Below, in pieces: positions 1 through 8,889 of a stretch of DNA of 64,000 nt. Position 1 is the first letter of the stretch, and every line of letters begins with the position of its first letter. Source of the DNA: Terriglobia bacterium (GTDB taxonomy: Bacteria > Acidobacteriota > Terriglobia > Terriglobales > Acidobacteriaceae); NCBI GenBank assembly GCA_020073565.1, contig JAIQEY010000026.1, positions 1 through 64,000 on the forward strand, given 5' to 3'. The notes under the pieces are model-generated. The model was not told where the DNA came from, ran no database searches, and saw only the letters and a list, made by a program, of their open reading frames with translations. The translations under genes were made by a program, and so were the position numbers.

Positions 1-167
1 CCCACCGGCGGCCGCCCGTTCCCAGGCTTGGGATAGTGCGGCTCCACCAGCGCGCACAGCTCACGCCATGGCACCACCTGCTCCATCTCCTCCAAAAATA
101 TCGCTCGCCGCGTCTTCCTCGTGTACTGCTCAAAGCCGGTCATCATCGCCAGGGTCCTCTGTTTCAT
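1..167 (-). CDS. IS5-family transposase, N-terminal fragment cut by the window edge
   Basis: Reading leftward from an ATG at 167 gives 55 codons with no stop before the window edge. The peptide begins MKQRTLAMMTGFEQYTRK and includes VVPWRELCALVEPHYPKPG, a very typical N-terminus of IS5-group transposases, where a FERY/FEQY segment is followed by VPW..L..LIEPHYPK. The DDE catalytic residues would lie beyond the edge. The gene points away from the neighbouring secreted-protein gene, and only 58 bases separate them, so the end of the element should lie within about 168-225. I could not fix the terminal inverted repeat. Recognition rests on the motif alone; whether the element is intact cannot be judged here. 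Confidence 0.8.
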   Translation of the reverse strand, partial: MKQRTLAMMTGFEQYTRKTRRAIFLEEMEQVVPWRELCALVEPHYPKPGNGRPPV

Positions 168-225
168 TTCTCAGACACTCTAACTTGACCGGCTCTGGAA
201 AGCAGAGAGCTTAATCAGAGTCTCC

Positions 226-1068
226 TTAGTATCCCCTGTAGGTCATAGTCACGGTCTTCGTCCCGGACTTCGGTACCAGATTGTAGTGGCCCAAAAAGAT
301 CGATCCGTCGGTCAAGATTGGCGCGCTCTTCCAATGTGCGCTGAGGTTACACGGGTCTGGTCCCAAAGGAACGTCCTGCGCGAACCCTTGGTGCTGCGTA
401 TTGTCTAGAGCTTGCAGCATCAGCCCATAGGGGCCGCCCCCCCCACTAAAATTCCATGCAAATGCACTAACAGAAGTTGCGCTCAGGTTGTTGGTGAAGA
501 TGCCGTCAATATCCGTATCCGCATAGCGCACGAGTTCCGCTCCTCTAGCTATGGCGGTGTGGTTCTTGAGCGCCATGGCAATCTTGATCGACGCACTCCC
601 TGCCACCTGGGTAATAGTTTGGGTGAGCGTCCAGACCCCATCGCTCGTGCTGCGGGCAATCTTAACGGCCGTAGCGGTTTGACTCAGCAAGGTGGGGGCG
701 CCCCAGTTACCGCTATCGCCAAAATCGGCATAGTCGTAGTACGCAACGCCGGACGCGAGATCACAGAGGCCATACCCTTCCCCGAAGGAGCCCACAGCGA
801 TGTGCTCGACACCCAAAGGGGTCATCAGTTGGGTAATGTTCCCATTGACGGTGACACAGTACTGCAGATACGTGTTGTTGGCACCGGAGGTGAAGGTGTA
901 CGAACAAGTGCTGGTGGCGAGAGGGGAAGCCGCTGCTAGCGCGGCGTTCTTTTGGGCCAGCGCGGCCTTGGCCTCCGCTTCGGCGTTGCCTTTGGCTGCG
1001 CCCGGACTTCCGGCAAAGCTGAGGGAGCACAGAGCGAGCAGGGTTACTGCAACGGCGAGTTGCTTCAT
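226..1068 (-). CDS. Secreted protein of unknown function
   Basis: A 280-residue protein with a clear Sec signal peptide (MKQLAVAVTLLALCSLSFA, cleavage near residue 19), followed by an Ala/Glu/Lys-rich linker and then a Thr/Asn/Gly-rich region of probable beta-strands. The start was moved to the ATG at 1068 because an AAAGGAGA Shine-Dalgarno sits just upstream and the signal peptide begins there; the upstream in-frame extension is polar. Three or four cysteines in the mature part could form disulfides. No family was recognised. It stands alone, with a perfect inverted repeat in its upstream region and an IS5-type element just beyond its 3' end. Confidence 0.75.
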   Translation of the reverse strand: MKQLAVAVTLLALCSLSFAGSPGAAKGNAEAEAKAALAQKNAALAAASPLATSTCSYTFTSGANNTYLQYCVTVNGNITQLMTPLGVEHIAVGSFGEGYGLCDLASGVAYYDYADFGDSGNWGAPTLLSQTATAVKIARSTSDGVWTLTQTITQVAGSASIKIAMALKNHTAIARGAELVRYADTDIDGIFTNNLSATSVSAFAWNFSGGGGPYGLMLQALDNTQHQGFAQDVPLGPDPCNLSAHWKSAPILTDGSIFLGHYNLVPKSGTKTVTMTYRGY

Positions 1069-1130
1069 ACTAGTCTCCTTTGTCCGGTTGAATCGGCCTT
1101 CCAAACTGTCGGCTTCTTGCGAAACACTTA

Positions 1131-1173
1131 CGTGGGAACGTCTCTTGGCAGTGTCGGTAACAGCGTTCCCACG
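1131..1173. promoter_or_regulatory. Perfect inverted repeat upstream of the secreted-protein gene
   Basis: CGTGGGAACG (1131-1140) and CGTTCCCACG (1164-1173) are exact reverse complements separated by 23 bases, 63-105 bases upstream of the ATG at 1068. They could be a two-site operator or a leader hairpin. The rest of the 275-base gap (1069-1343) shows nothing else identifiable. Confidence 0.4.
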
Positions 1174-1343
1174 CGGGAATGACTTTGGGGAAGATCTTTG
1201 CTCGGGGGTGCAGGAAGACCACCCCCTCTAATGCGCGAGATCATGCTACAGATTTGTGTTAGATGTCAACAGTCCAGGTCAATTTCTTAGGGGTTTTGCC
1301 GCCTGCAGAAGTCCAAGTGCGCATGACGCAAACGACCGGGACG

Positions 1344-2300
1344 TCAGTCACCGGCGGCTTCGACGGCGGGGAGTTCGTCCTCAGCAGGGCGGGTGTGGAT
1401 CTTCGCGCTGGTAACGAGGACGACCGAGGCAACGATGATTGCGCTGCCCATCAGGATAAAGCGGTCGATGCGCTCGTGCAGAACCAGCCATCCCAGGAAA
1501 ACAGCTACCACCGGATTGACGTAGGCATAGGTCGAAACCTTCGACGTAGGAATGTGCTGCAGGAGCCAGATGTAGGCGGTGTATCCAATCCACGAGCCGC
1601 ACACGACGAGGTAGAGGATGGCACTGACACCGCGCAGGGTCCAGGCCACTCCGGAGGTTTTTTCCGCCAGCAGCGCGAAGGTCAGATTGGCGAAGCCGGC
1701 GAACGTCACTTGCCATGCCGTGCTGGCAAAGGGATCCGCAGCTGGGTTCTTCCATTTCTTCGAGAGCACGGAACCGAGGGCCCAACTGAACGAACCGGCC
1801 TGCAGGGCGAGCGACCACCAGAGTTCACGGCGTCCGAGGGACGAGGGGTGGAGCAAGTCGGGCCAGATGAGCACGACTACACCGGCAATGCCGACGACGA
1901 GGCCAATGGTGCCGCGGCGCGAGATGTGGTGGTCACCCAGAAGCCAGCTATCGAGTACCAGGAACCACAGAGGCGTGACCGCGATCAGGAGCGCGGCCAA
2001 GCCAGTAGGGACGACGAGTTCTGCATAGGAGAGTGTGAGGTTGCCTCCCATCAGTAGCAGAATGCCGACCGCCGCCATGTGGGCAAGTTCGCGCGGCGCG
2101 TAACGAACTCGTCTTCCCGTGAGAGCACAATAGGCGAGCATGAGCCCGCCCGCGGTCAGGAAGCGGCAGGCACACATCAGGGCGGGTGGAATGTGCTCCA
2201 CTGCGATACCGATACCGAGATAGGTCGATCCCCAGAAAACGTAGACGAGCCCGAAGGCAAGAATGATCTTCCATCGGCTTGGCGGAGTGGCGCTGGTCAT
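1344..2300 (-). CDS. EamA/DMT-family transporter (YedA-like)
   Basis: A 318-residue inner-membrane protein made of two EamA repeats (about residues 10-140 and 155-290), giving about ten transmembrane helices. The first helix has the YVFWGSTYLGIGIA signature of the YedA/RhaT-like branch, and LIWPDLL at the repeat junction is also typical. Members export amino acids, metabolites or drugs; the substrate cannot be read from sequence. The ATG at 2300 leads directly into a short basic cytoplasmic segment and helix 1. It lies 48 bases downstream of the amidohydrolase stop-to-start boundary in the same direction, so the two may share a transcript, but no functional link is evident. Confidence 0.85.
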   Translation of the reverse strand: MTSATPPSRWKIILAFGLVYVFWGSTYLGIGIAVEHIPPALMCACRFLTAGGLMLAYCALTGRRVRYAPRELAHMAAVGILLLMGGNLTLSYAELVVPTGLAALLIAVTPLWFLVLDSWLLGDHHISRRGTIGLVVGIAGVVVLIWPDLLHPSSLGRRELWWSLALQAGSFSWALGSVLSKKWKNPAADPFASTAWQVTFAGFANLTFALLAEKTSGVAWTLRGVSAILYLVVCGSWIGYTAYIWLLQHIPTSKVSTYAYVNPVVAVFLGWLVLHERIDRFILMGSAIIVASVVLVTSAKIHTRPAEDELPAVEAAGD

Positions 2301-2348
2301 GGGCGTGGAAAAATCAGGATAGCAGAGCGCGCGGGCGCCAATGTCTGT

Positions 2349-3653
2349 TCACTGCGAAGCGCCGTTCAGAAGGTTCCGCAGTACCGCGACCTCCGCTCTG
2401 ATGCCGGTGCGAAGTGCCAAATCTACATCCGGCGCAAAATCAGGGGAGTGATTGGACGGCAGCATCGTGCCGGCCGCTTTGGCTTCGGCGTACTTCTGCG
2501 GGTCTGCGCCGCCGAGACTGAAGTACAGGGAGGGGACCCCTTGTTCGACAAAGAAGGCGTAGTCCTCAGAAGGCGTGATCGGTCCTTCCGTGATTACGTT
2601 CTGCCTGCCGAGCGCGGCCTCGAGCGGCGCTCTGAGCCGCTCGGCGAGTGCGGGGTCGTTGTAAACGGAGTCGGTGGACTCGTAGTGCTCAATGAGAGGT
2701 TCTTTCTGCGCGCCTCCGGCGAGCGCTTCCGACTTGGTGATGCGTGTGATCGCCGCCAGAATCTGTTTCCGCACGTCTGCCTTAAAGGTTCGCACCGTAA
2801 TGCCAAGTTCTGCCTCGTCCGGAATGATGTTGTTCTTCGTGCCAGCCCGGATGTAGCCAACCGTCACCACGGCCATCTCTCCCGGCTTAACCTCGCGCGA
2901 GGCGATGGTCTGTAAAGCAAGGATCGTTCTGGCGGCGATCACAATGGGGTCGATGGCAGTGTGCGGCGAGGCACCGTGCCCGCCTCTGCCGTAGATGGTG
3001 ATCCGCAATGAGTCGGCGTTCGTATTGTAGATGCCGGGCGTGATGCCGACTTGTCCAGCGGGAAGAGCATTACCGACATGGAGCGCGACTCCGACAGACG
3101 GTTTGGGAAAGCGCGTGAACAGGCCGTCGTCGACCATCTTCTTGGCTCCTGAAATGGTCTCCTCGGCGGGCTGGCCGATCAACATCAGCGTGCCGTGCCA
3201 GCTAGCTTTGCTGTGTGCCATGATGGCCGCCGTCCCTACCAGCGATGCCATGTGCAGATCGTGACCGCAGGCATGCATGACCGAGACGTCGCGTCCGGCG
3301 TCGTCTTTGGCGTGCACTTTGCTCGCATAGGCGAGTCCGGTCTTTTCCTCGACCGGGAGCGCGTCGAGTTCGGTGCGCAGCATGACCGTCGGCCCGGCGC
3401 CGTTCTTGAGAATCGCTACCACCCCAGTGCCACCGACGCCCTCCGTGACTTCATAGCCCAGGCTGCGCAAACGAACGGCGAGCTTGGAGGCGGTCTGCGC
3501 TTCGTGCGACGACAGTTCGGGATTCTGATGAAGATCGATGTACAGATCGTGAGCGGCGGGATAGACGGTTTCGACTTCTTTGGAATTCGCGAGAGTCTGC
3601 GCGAACGCGGACGGCATCAGCGAAAGGAAGAGCAGCAGTTTGCCCGTTTTCAT
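2349..3653 (-). CDS. Secreted M20-family amidohydrolase (hippurate/N-acyl-amino-acid hydrolase type)
   Basis: A 434-residue zinc amidohydrolase of the M20D group, which removes acyl groups from N-acyl amino acids. The start at 3653 gives a signal peptide, MKTGKLLLFLSLMPSAFA, so the enzyme is probably periplasmic; the upstream extension would spoil it. Metal-site motifs are visible: ELDALP near residue 95, HACGHD near 127-132, EE in GQPAEETISGA, HVGNALPAGQ, and the late TPSEDYAFF segment. The dimerisation/lid region (GRGGHGASPHTAIDP) is intact. Length matches the family. The true substrate is unknown; indole-acetyl-amino acids, hippurate and general acyl-amino acids are all possible. Confidence 0.9.
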   Translation of the reverse strand: MKTGKLLLFLSLMPSAFAQTLANSKEVETVYPAAHDLYIDLHQNPELSSHEAQTASKLAVRLRSLGYEVTEGVGGTGVVAILKNGAGPTVMLRTELDALPVEEKTGLAYASKVHAKDDAGRDVSVMHACGHDLHMASLVGTAAIMAHSKASWHGTLMLIGQPAEETISGAKKMVDDGLFTRFPKPSVGVALHVGNALPAGQVGITPGIYNTNADSLRITIYGRGGHGASPHTAIDPIVIAARTILALQTIASREVKPGEMAVVTVGYIRAGTKNNIIPDEAELGITVRTFKADVRKQILAAITRITKSEALAGGAQKEPLIEHYESTDSVYNDPALAERLRAPLEAALGRQNVITEGPITPSEDYAFFVEQGVPSLYFSLGGADPQKYAEAKAAGTMLPSNHSPDFAPDVDLALRTGIRAEVAVLRNLLNGASQ

Positions 3654-3751
3654 GTGCACGATGATAGCGGGCAAGAATGGACCGGGCAAACCGCAGGCCA
3701 AGGCGGACCATACATTCCGGTTTGCCCCCTCACTCGTGCCTGGCCGGCAGG

Positions 3752-4543
3752 CTAGTCTCCGCCGTTACCGTGCGCCTGGCGTTCCACCGACCAAATCTCC
3801 GCCGCGTCTTTCTCGAAGGGATAGACGTGCATCATCCAATTGAAGATGATGGGATGGAATTTCCCGCCGTTGGCCTCGCACTCCGCCTGCGTGCTGATTG
3901 CCCCCGCCAGCCCAAACTTCGCGTTCGGTCCGCGCATCTCGTTCTTACGGTCGGAGGGCGGCAGGCACAGGTTCACATGCTCGTGCCACTGCGCGATGCT
4001 GAGCGGAATGCGCTGGTTGAGGTCATCTTCATTGAACCGTTTGGGCGCGGTGTACATCACGCCCATCAACTGATAGCCGTCGGCGCTTTTCTTATAGAGC
4101 AGCGAGGTCGGATGCTCGGGATTGAAACTGAAAACCGCCTCGAATGCATAGCGATAGTTGGTGAAGTGATATTGCTTCTGCGGCACGTCAGGCACGAAGA
4201 TCCGGTAGCCGTCGTTCAAGGCGGTATGGTAGTCCATGTATTTTTCCGCGACCTTGCGGGCGGCTTCGACAACGCGTTGGGCTTTTTCTTCGTCGCCCGG
4301 CTGCGGGCTGCGCAGGGCGGTCATCTTCATGTGCGGCCCCATCTCCATGTGATGGCCCTCCATGGAGTGCATAGCGTGCGCGCCCGCGGCGCTTTCCATT
4401 TTTGGCATATCGTGATCCGACATGCTGGACATGTCATGCCCGGGCATGGGCATGCCGCTCATGTCCTGATTCGTGGTGTTTTTCTGTCCCGCTGCCATGG
4501 CCGCTGCCAGCGCGAGGATGAGAAAAATAAGAACGCGTTTCAT
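3752..4543 (-). CDS. Secreted His/Met-rich protein, possible metal binding
   Basis: A 263-residue protein with a signal peptide (MKRVLIFLILALAAAMAAG) and a mature N-terminus packed with Met and His (repeated M-x-G-H-D-M, H-S-M-E-G-H-H-M-E-M and similar), the composition seen in periplasmic copper-binding proteins. The remainder (about residues 85-263) is a folded domain with WHEHVNLCLPP and FNWMMHVYPFE, giving more His/Cys ligands. The ATG at 4543 is chosen over the GTG at 4549 because GGAG sits 8 bases before it. No copper pump or oxidase is adjacent. The haem genes lie upstream on the same strand, but after a gap of about 110 bases. Metal binding is inferred from composition only. Confidence 0.75.
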   Translation of the reverse strand: MKRVLIFLILALAAAMAAGQKNTTNQDMSGMPMPGHDMSSMSDHDMPKMESAAGAHAMHSMEGHHMEMGPHMKMTALRSPQPGDEEKAQRVVEAARKVAEKYMDYHTALNDGYRIFVPDVPQKQYHFTNYRYAFEAVFSFNPEHPTSLLYKKSADGYQLMGVMYTAPKRFNEDDLNQRIPLSIAQWHEHVNLCLPPSDRKNEMRGPNAKFGLAGAISTQAECEANGGKFHPIIFNWMMHVYPFEKDAAEIWSVERQAHGNGGD

Positions 4544-4652
4544 GCTCACCTCTCCACTCTCTAACGTACTAACCCCGATCGTTGCACACAGTTTCGGATC
4601 GATGTGAAATCAAGGGAGAGTTACTGCGGCAATTCGGGAGGGGCGGGAGAGT

Positions 4653-6083
4653 TCAGGGTTGGGCAGGTACCGATGCGGCCGACTCCAAACCCATCGCGGT
4701 GAGCACCCTGCTTGCCGCTTCCGTGCCGGAGCGGACGCAGTCGGGGACACCGATGCCGTTGAAACCGTTGCCGGCGAGAGCGAGGCCGGGGAGCTTCTGG
4801 CGCAGAGCTTCAATGCGCTGCAGACGCTCCAGGTGTCCGACGCGGTACTGGGCCATCGCCGCCCTCCACTTGTAAACACGCGTAAAGAGTGGCTCGGCGG
4901 TGAGGCCGATGATCTGCTGGAGTTCGCTGCGGACGATCCGCAGAATTTGATCTTCGCTGCGGTCGAGGATTTCTTCATCGCGCGAGCCGCCAAGAAAGCA
5001 GCGGACGATGGCGCGATTTTCGGGTGCGCGGTGCGGGAACTTGTTATGTACGAAAGTAGCGGCGAGCATACGCCGGCGTTCACTGCGGGGCACGAGAAAC
5101 CCGAAGCCGGGCGGAAGCGAACGGCGTACGGTTTCGTCGTAGCCAAGCGTGACCGTCACCGAAGAACTGTAGCGGATCTCTCCGAGTTCACGGGCGAGCT
5201 TCTCATCGGCGAGTTGCAGCAGCGTAGACGCGGCCAGCGCTGGGGTTGCGATGATGAGCGCATCGAAGTGATCACTCTCGTATCCGGCAGAGACGGTCCA
5301 GCCGCCATCCTGAGGAATCACCGACTGCACGGGCGACGAAGTGTGCAGGGCATCCGCATCGAGGTGGGACAGGAGGGCGTCGACCATCTGCTGCATACCC
5401 TCTTTCAGCGAAGTGAACAGCGGAGGCGCGGGACGACTGGCTGCTCCGGCCATCTTCTTGCGCGCCGCCAGCATGGCGCGTCCCAGGCTGCCGTGCTTGG
5501 CTTCCATCTCCGCGAAGCGTGCCAGCACGGCCCGCACGCTGAGCTGCGACGCTTCGCCGCCGTAAACTCCGGAGAGCAGCGGGTCGGCAAGGCGATCGAC
5601 CATTTCAGGGCCGTAGTGACGTTCGACCATCTCGGCCACCGTTTCATCGGCCGAGGCTTTGTGCGGTGGATGGAACCACTCGGCGGCCATCCGCATTTTT
5701 GTGCGCAGTGAAAACAGCGGCGAGAACACGGTCGGCAGGATCTTCGTCGGCACCATGAACATCAAGCCGTCGGGCATCACGACCAGCTTGCCTTTGGTCA
5801 GGATGTAGGTCTTGCGCTCGGGATCGTTCGAGCCGATGAGTTGGTCGCCGAGCCCGATCTTCCGGCAGAGGTCGGCGGCCCAAGGCTTCTCGGTGATGAA
5901 GGAATCGGGGCCGGCTTCGACCAGGCAGTCTTCGACGCGGTCGGTGACGAGCACGCCGCCCAGGCGCGGGCTCGACTCGAACAGAACGTATTCGACGGGC
6001 GCGCCGGCGCGGCGCTTTTCTTCGAGCGCGAACGCGGCTGAGAGGCCGGAGATGCCGCCGCCGATGATGGCAATGCGTGGCAT
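4653..6083 (-). CDS. hemG: Protoporphyrinogen/coproporphyrinogen oxidase (HemY/HemG flavoprotein type)
   Basis: A 476-residue FAD enzyme of late haem synthesis that oxidises a porphyrinogen to the porphyrin. The Rossmann motif IIGGGISGLSAAF is at residues 6-18, followed by LGGVLVTDRVEDCLVEAGPDSF, typical of the oxygen-dependent (HemY) type. C-terminal family signatures include LALAGNGFNGIGVPDCVRSG near residue 440. hemE and hemH lie upstream on the same strand, with one lipoprotein gene between, so this is a haem-biosynthesis group. Sequence alone does not settle whether the substrate is proto- or coproporphyrinogen. A 14-bp tandem repeat lies 12 bases upstream of the ATG and there is no strong Shine-Dalgarno. 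Confidence 0.93.
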   Translation of the reverse strand: MPRIAIIGGGISGLSAAFALEEKRRAGAPVEYVLFESSPRLGGVLVTDRVEDCLVEAGPDSFITEKPWAADLCRKIGLGDQLIGSNDPERKTYILTKGKLVVMPDGLMFMVPTKILPTVFSPLFSLRTKMRMAAEWFHPPHKASADETVAEMVERHYGPEMVDRLADPLLSGVYGGEASQLSVRAVLARFAEMEAKHGSLGRAMLAARKKMAGAASRPAPPLFTSLKEGMQQMVDALLSHLDADALHTSSPVQSVIPQDGGWTVSAGYESDHFDALIIATPALAASTLLQLADEKLARELGEIRYSSSVTVTLGYDETVRRSLPPGFGFLVPRSERRRMLAATFVHNKFPHRAPENRAIVRCFLGGSRDEEILDRSEDQILRIVRSELQQIIGLTAEPLFTRVYKWRAAMAQYRVGHLERLQRIEALRQKLPGLALAGNGFNGIGVPDCVRSGTEAASRVLTAMGLESAASVPAQP

Positions 6084-6094
6084 AAAGAAGCTGC

Positions 6095-6122
6095 GAGCTA
6101 CGAGCCTTGAGCTACGAGCTTA
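6095..6122. repeat. 14-bp tandem duplication just upstream of hemG
   Basis: GAGCTACGAGCCTT is followed directly by GAGCTACGAGCTTA, two copies of a 14-base unit differing at two positions, ending 12 bases before the hemG start (transcribed leftward). Similar 14-base duplications sit at the starts of cca and of the deacetylase gene. Confidence 0.7.
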
Positions 6123-6209
6123 GGCTTTCGGCTTCGGCCCCTGATCTTGACTACAACTCGTTGCGCAAACAAACACCTGCGAGCATTATTGGTCGGCGGT
6201 TCTTCGCAG

Positions 6210-6731
6210 TCATTTGATCTGGGCGTTAGGTTCACGAATCAGCCAACACTGAATCTCAATCGTTCTGCCGCGAAACGTCTCGATTCTGCGGCTGATTGGG
6301 TCAGTGCAGTCCAGCAGGTTGTCGCGAGCGACTTTTCGCGCCGACACTGTATTGATAGTAACGAAATAGTTTTTATCAGAGAGCCGATTCCAATCGCTGA
6401 GGGGCACTCTAGTGTGGTCGAAGCGCGCCACATTTCTGTCATCCACCAGCTTTTCGTCATTGCCCAAGAACACATCTCGGAAAGGTGGATTGTACTTGCC
6501 CTGACCCGGCAACGGGTCGCCGTCGAAGTAGGAGATAACCTTTATGGTCTCATGCAAGCTGCGAAGGCGTTCTTCCGCTCGCGGGGACAGTTTGATGGCA
6601 ATCGCAAACTCCGGCACGTCGACGGTAGGGCCAGTAACTGCTTGGGGGTTCGTACTAGTTCGCGAGCACGAACTGATAGCGCCCAAACTAAGGGACAGGA
6701 CGATGACGATCGCGGTTTTCACAGTCAGCAC
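6210..6731 (-). CDS. Putative lipoprotein of unknown function
   Basis: A small protein of about 173 residues with a lipoprotein signal: a hydrophobic stretch, TAIVIVLSLSLGAI, ends in the lipobox ISSC near residue 22, so the mature protein should be lipid-anchored. A GTG at 6731 is used as start (GTG at 6722 is equally possible); the longer frame begins with TTG at 6812 inside the end of hemH and would put about 30 polar residues before the signal. Mature sequence is rich in charged residues with SDKNYFVTINTV and TIEIQCWLIREPN; no family recognised. It sits between hemH and hemG on the same strand, but a haem role is only positional. Confidence 0.6.
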   Translation of the reverse strand: MLTVKTAIVIVLSLSLGAISSCSRTSTNPQAVTGPTVDVPEFAIAIKLSPRAEERLRSLHETIKVISYFDGDPLPGQGKYNPPFRDVFLGNDEKLVDDRNVARFDHTRVPLSDWNRLSDKNYFVTINTVSARKVARDNLLDCTDPISRRIETFRGRTIEIQCWLIREPNAQIK

Positions 6732-6792
6732 TTTACGCCCAAATGTCAGCTCAGCTCCAGAATAATGGCCGATAACAGAGACGTTTTCGCCA

Positions 6793-7773
6793 CTACGGGT
6801 TAGGTGCTCCAACGCGGCTTCGCACGAGCGCAGCCAGCGCCGCCGTCAGTGTCTTCGAGCCGTTCAGCGACTCGGCCCGCCACAGACGCATGCCTTCTTT
6901 CTCTGCGAACTGCTTGAAGGCAATGTCGATGTCGTACAAAACTTCCACGTGATCGCACAGGAACCCGATGGGTTGAAGAAAGACGCCGCGATGGCCCTTA
7001 GCTTTCAAGCTCAAAATCGTCTCTTCAACGGTGGGGCCGATCCATGTCCCGCCCGACATGCCCTGGCTCTGGAAAGCGAATACCCATTCTTCCGCGGACA
7101 GCCCTGCCTCTTTCGCGACCAGCGTGGCCGTTTCTTTCGATTGCGCTTCGTAAGGGTCGCCTTCGGTGATGGTGCGTTGCGGAACGCTGTGCGCCGTAAA
7201 GATTACGGGCAGCTTGGCTCCGTTTTGCGCGCAGGCCTTTTCCCACCCGGAGCGCAATTTTTCCGCGAAGGCCTTGGCCAGCAGCGGATGATCATGCCAC
7301 TCCTCGACAAAGTCCAGATCGAATGAGAGCTTCGTCTCGCCGGTCAGCGCGCGGCGGTAGAGTCCGACGCTGGTGCGCGAATTCTGCGGCGCCATGCAGA
7401 TGGCGATCACGCGCTCAAAACCCTGGGCGGCGATGGCCTTGACGGCATCGGCAATCAGGGGCTTCCAGTTCCGCATGCCGACAAATACCGGCATTTCCAG
7501 CGAGCGCGACAGTTGGTCGGCTTGCCGCAGTGTCCAGCAGGGGAGCGGTGAGAAACCAATCAGGGAGTAGCGATGACGGACTTCTTCCACCACTTGCGGA
7601 GGCAAGGGGCGCCCACCCGTGATGGATTGCAGGAACTCCGGAACCCGGTCCGGGCTTTCCGGGCTACCGTGCGCGAGCAGAAGCACGGCAGTCTTGGAGG
7701 GTGGGGCGACGAACGAACTTACTTGATTCGCGCAGTAGCACTGGCCGCCAAGGCCGAGCGGACATGGGTTCAT
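6793..7773 (-). CDS. hemH: Ferrochelatase
   Basis: A 326-residue enzyme that inserts iron into the porphyrin ring. Family motifs are clear: VLLLAHGSPESPD near residue 30, the catalytic-histidine motif TAHSVPQRTI near residue 190, and the C-terminal PIGFLCDHVEVLYDID with the conserved His and Glu. The ATG at 7773 overlaps the hemE stop as ATGA, indicating translational coupling. The first 26 residues (starting MNPCPLGLGGQCYCANQV) are an extension before the first beta-strand and carry three cysteines at positions 4, 12 and 14. It may act on protoporphyrin or coproporphyrin. Confidence 0.95.
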   Translation of the reverse strand: MNPCPLGLGGQCYCANQVSSFVAPPSKTAVLLLAHGSPESPDRVPEFLQSITGGRPLPPQVVEEVRHRYSLIGFSPLPCWTLRQADQLSRSLEMPVFVGMRNWKPLIADAVKAIAAQGFERVIAICMAPQNSRTSVGLYRRALTGETKLSFDLDFVEEWHDHPLLAKAFAEKLRSGWEKACAQNGAKLPVIFTAHSVPQRTITEGDPYEAQSKETATLVAKEAGLSAEEWVFAFQSQGMSGGTWIGPTVEETILSLKAKGHRGVFLQPIGFLCDHVEVLYDIDIAFKQFAEKEGMRLWRAESLNGSKTLTAALAALVRSRVGAPNP

Positions 7774-8813
7774 TTCTTGAACTCCGCCGAGTGCTCGCGG
7801 ATAAATGCGCAGAGCGCTTTCACGTTGTCCACAGGAGTTTCCGGCAGGATGCCGTGGCCTAGATTAAAGATGTGGCCCGGCCGTCCAGCGGCGCGGCGCA
7901 GGATGTCTTCCGCGCGCGGCTTGAGTTCTTTCCACTCGGCGAAGAGCAGCACGGGATCTAGATTTCCCTGCACCGCTCCTCTGAAGCCAAGGCTCTGCCA
8001 TCCGGTGTCGAGCGGAACGCGCCAGTCGAGCCCGACGACCTCCGCCCCGGTTTCTTTCATCGAGGGCAGCAGGGTGGCGCTGTCGGTTCCGAAATAGATG
8101 ATGGGGACTCCGGTTTTTCGCAGACGGCTCACCAGGTCGGTCGCGTGGGGTAGCACGTAGCGACGATAGTCTTCGACGCTCAGGCAGCCGACCCAGCTAT
8201 CAAAAATCTGGATAGTATCGGCGCCGGCGCGCACTTGCTCGCCCGAGTATTCCGCGGTCACGGAAACCAGCTTCCGCATCAGTTCATCCCATGCGCCGGG
8301 GGAGGAGTACATCATCTTCTTGGTGAAGACGTAGTTGCGTGAACCGCCGCCCTCGATCATGTAACTGGCGAGCGTAAAGGGAGCGCCGCAGAAGCCGATG
8401 ACGGGGAGGCGATCTCCGAAGTGCTTGCAGACCAACTTCACGGCTTCGGCGACATAGCCAAGATCGGCTGCGCGGTCGGTGCGCAGATGGGCGATGTCGG
8501 CCGGCGTGCGTATGGGCTTTTCGATCTTCGGCCCCTCGCCGGCGGCGAAGTGAAACGGCAGTCCCATGACTTCGAGCGGAAGAAGAAGGTCAGCGAAGAT
8601 GATGGCCGCATCAACTTTGAGGATCTCGGCGGCTTCGATGGTGACCTGCGCGGCCACTTCGGGCTTTTTGCAGATCTCAATCAGGGAATATTTCTTGCGG
8701 ACCGCGCGGTACTCCGCCATGTAGCGGCCGGCCTGGCGCATCAGCCAGATCGGCGTGCGTTCGGTGGGCTGAGCCTTGGCGGCCCGCACGAAGAGAGCAT
8801 TTGGGGCGGACAT
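7770..8813 (-). CDS. hemE: Uroporphyrinogen III decarboxylase
   Basis: A 347-residue cytosolic enzyme that removes four carboxyl groups from uroporphyrinogen III. The N-terminal signature RTPIWLMRQAGRYMAEYR (near residues 18-36) carries the substrate-binding arginines, and the second signature GFCGAPFTLASYMIEGG is near residue 140. Length is normal. The ATG at 8813 has GGAAGG a few bases upstream. It is the first gene of the haem block and overlaps hemH by four bases. The divergence point toward upstream genes is the end of a histidine kinase gene, 76 bases away on the same strand. Confidence 0.96.
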   Translation of the reverse strand: MSAPNALFVRAAKAQPTERTPIWLMRQAGRYMAEYRAVRKKYSLIEICKKPEVAAQVTIEAAEILKVDAAIIFADLLLPLEVMGLPFHFAAGEGPKIEKPIRTPADIAHLRTDRAADLGYVAEAVKLVCKHFGDRLPVIGFCGAPFTLASYMIEGGGSRNYVFTKKMMYSSPGAWDELMRKLVSVTAEYSGEQVRAGADTIQIFDSWVGCLSVEDYRRYVLPHATDLVSRLRKTGVPIIYFGTDSATLLPSMKETGAEVVGLDWRVPLDTGWQSLGFRGAVQGNLDPVLLFAEWKELKPRAEDILRRAAGRPGHIFNLGHGILPETPVDNVKALCAFIREHSAEFKK

Positions 8814-8889
8814 GAACCTTCCAATTTAGCATTTTCGTGGGCGAATCGACCGCGCCTGACGGATTGCTCGGCCTGGGATGGGTAGCGCA

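Noticed and set aside
1263..2057. Long plus-strand frame opposite the DMT transporter
   Set aside because: Composition (Arg/Glu/Gly-rich, no hydrophobic core) is that of a shadow frame; the opposite strand encodes a clear membrane protein.
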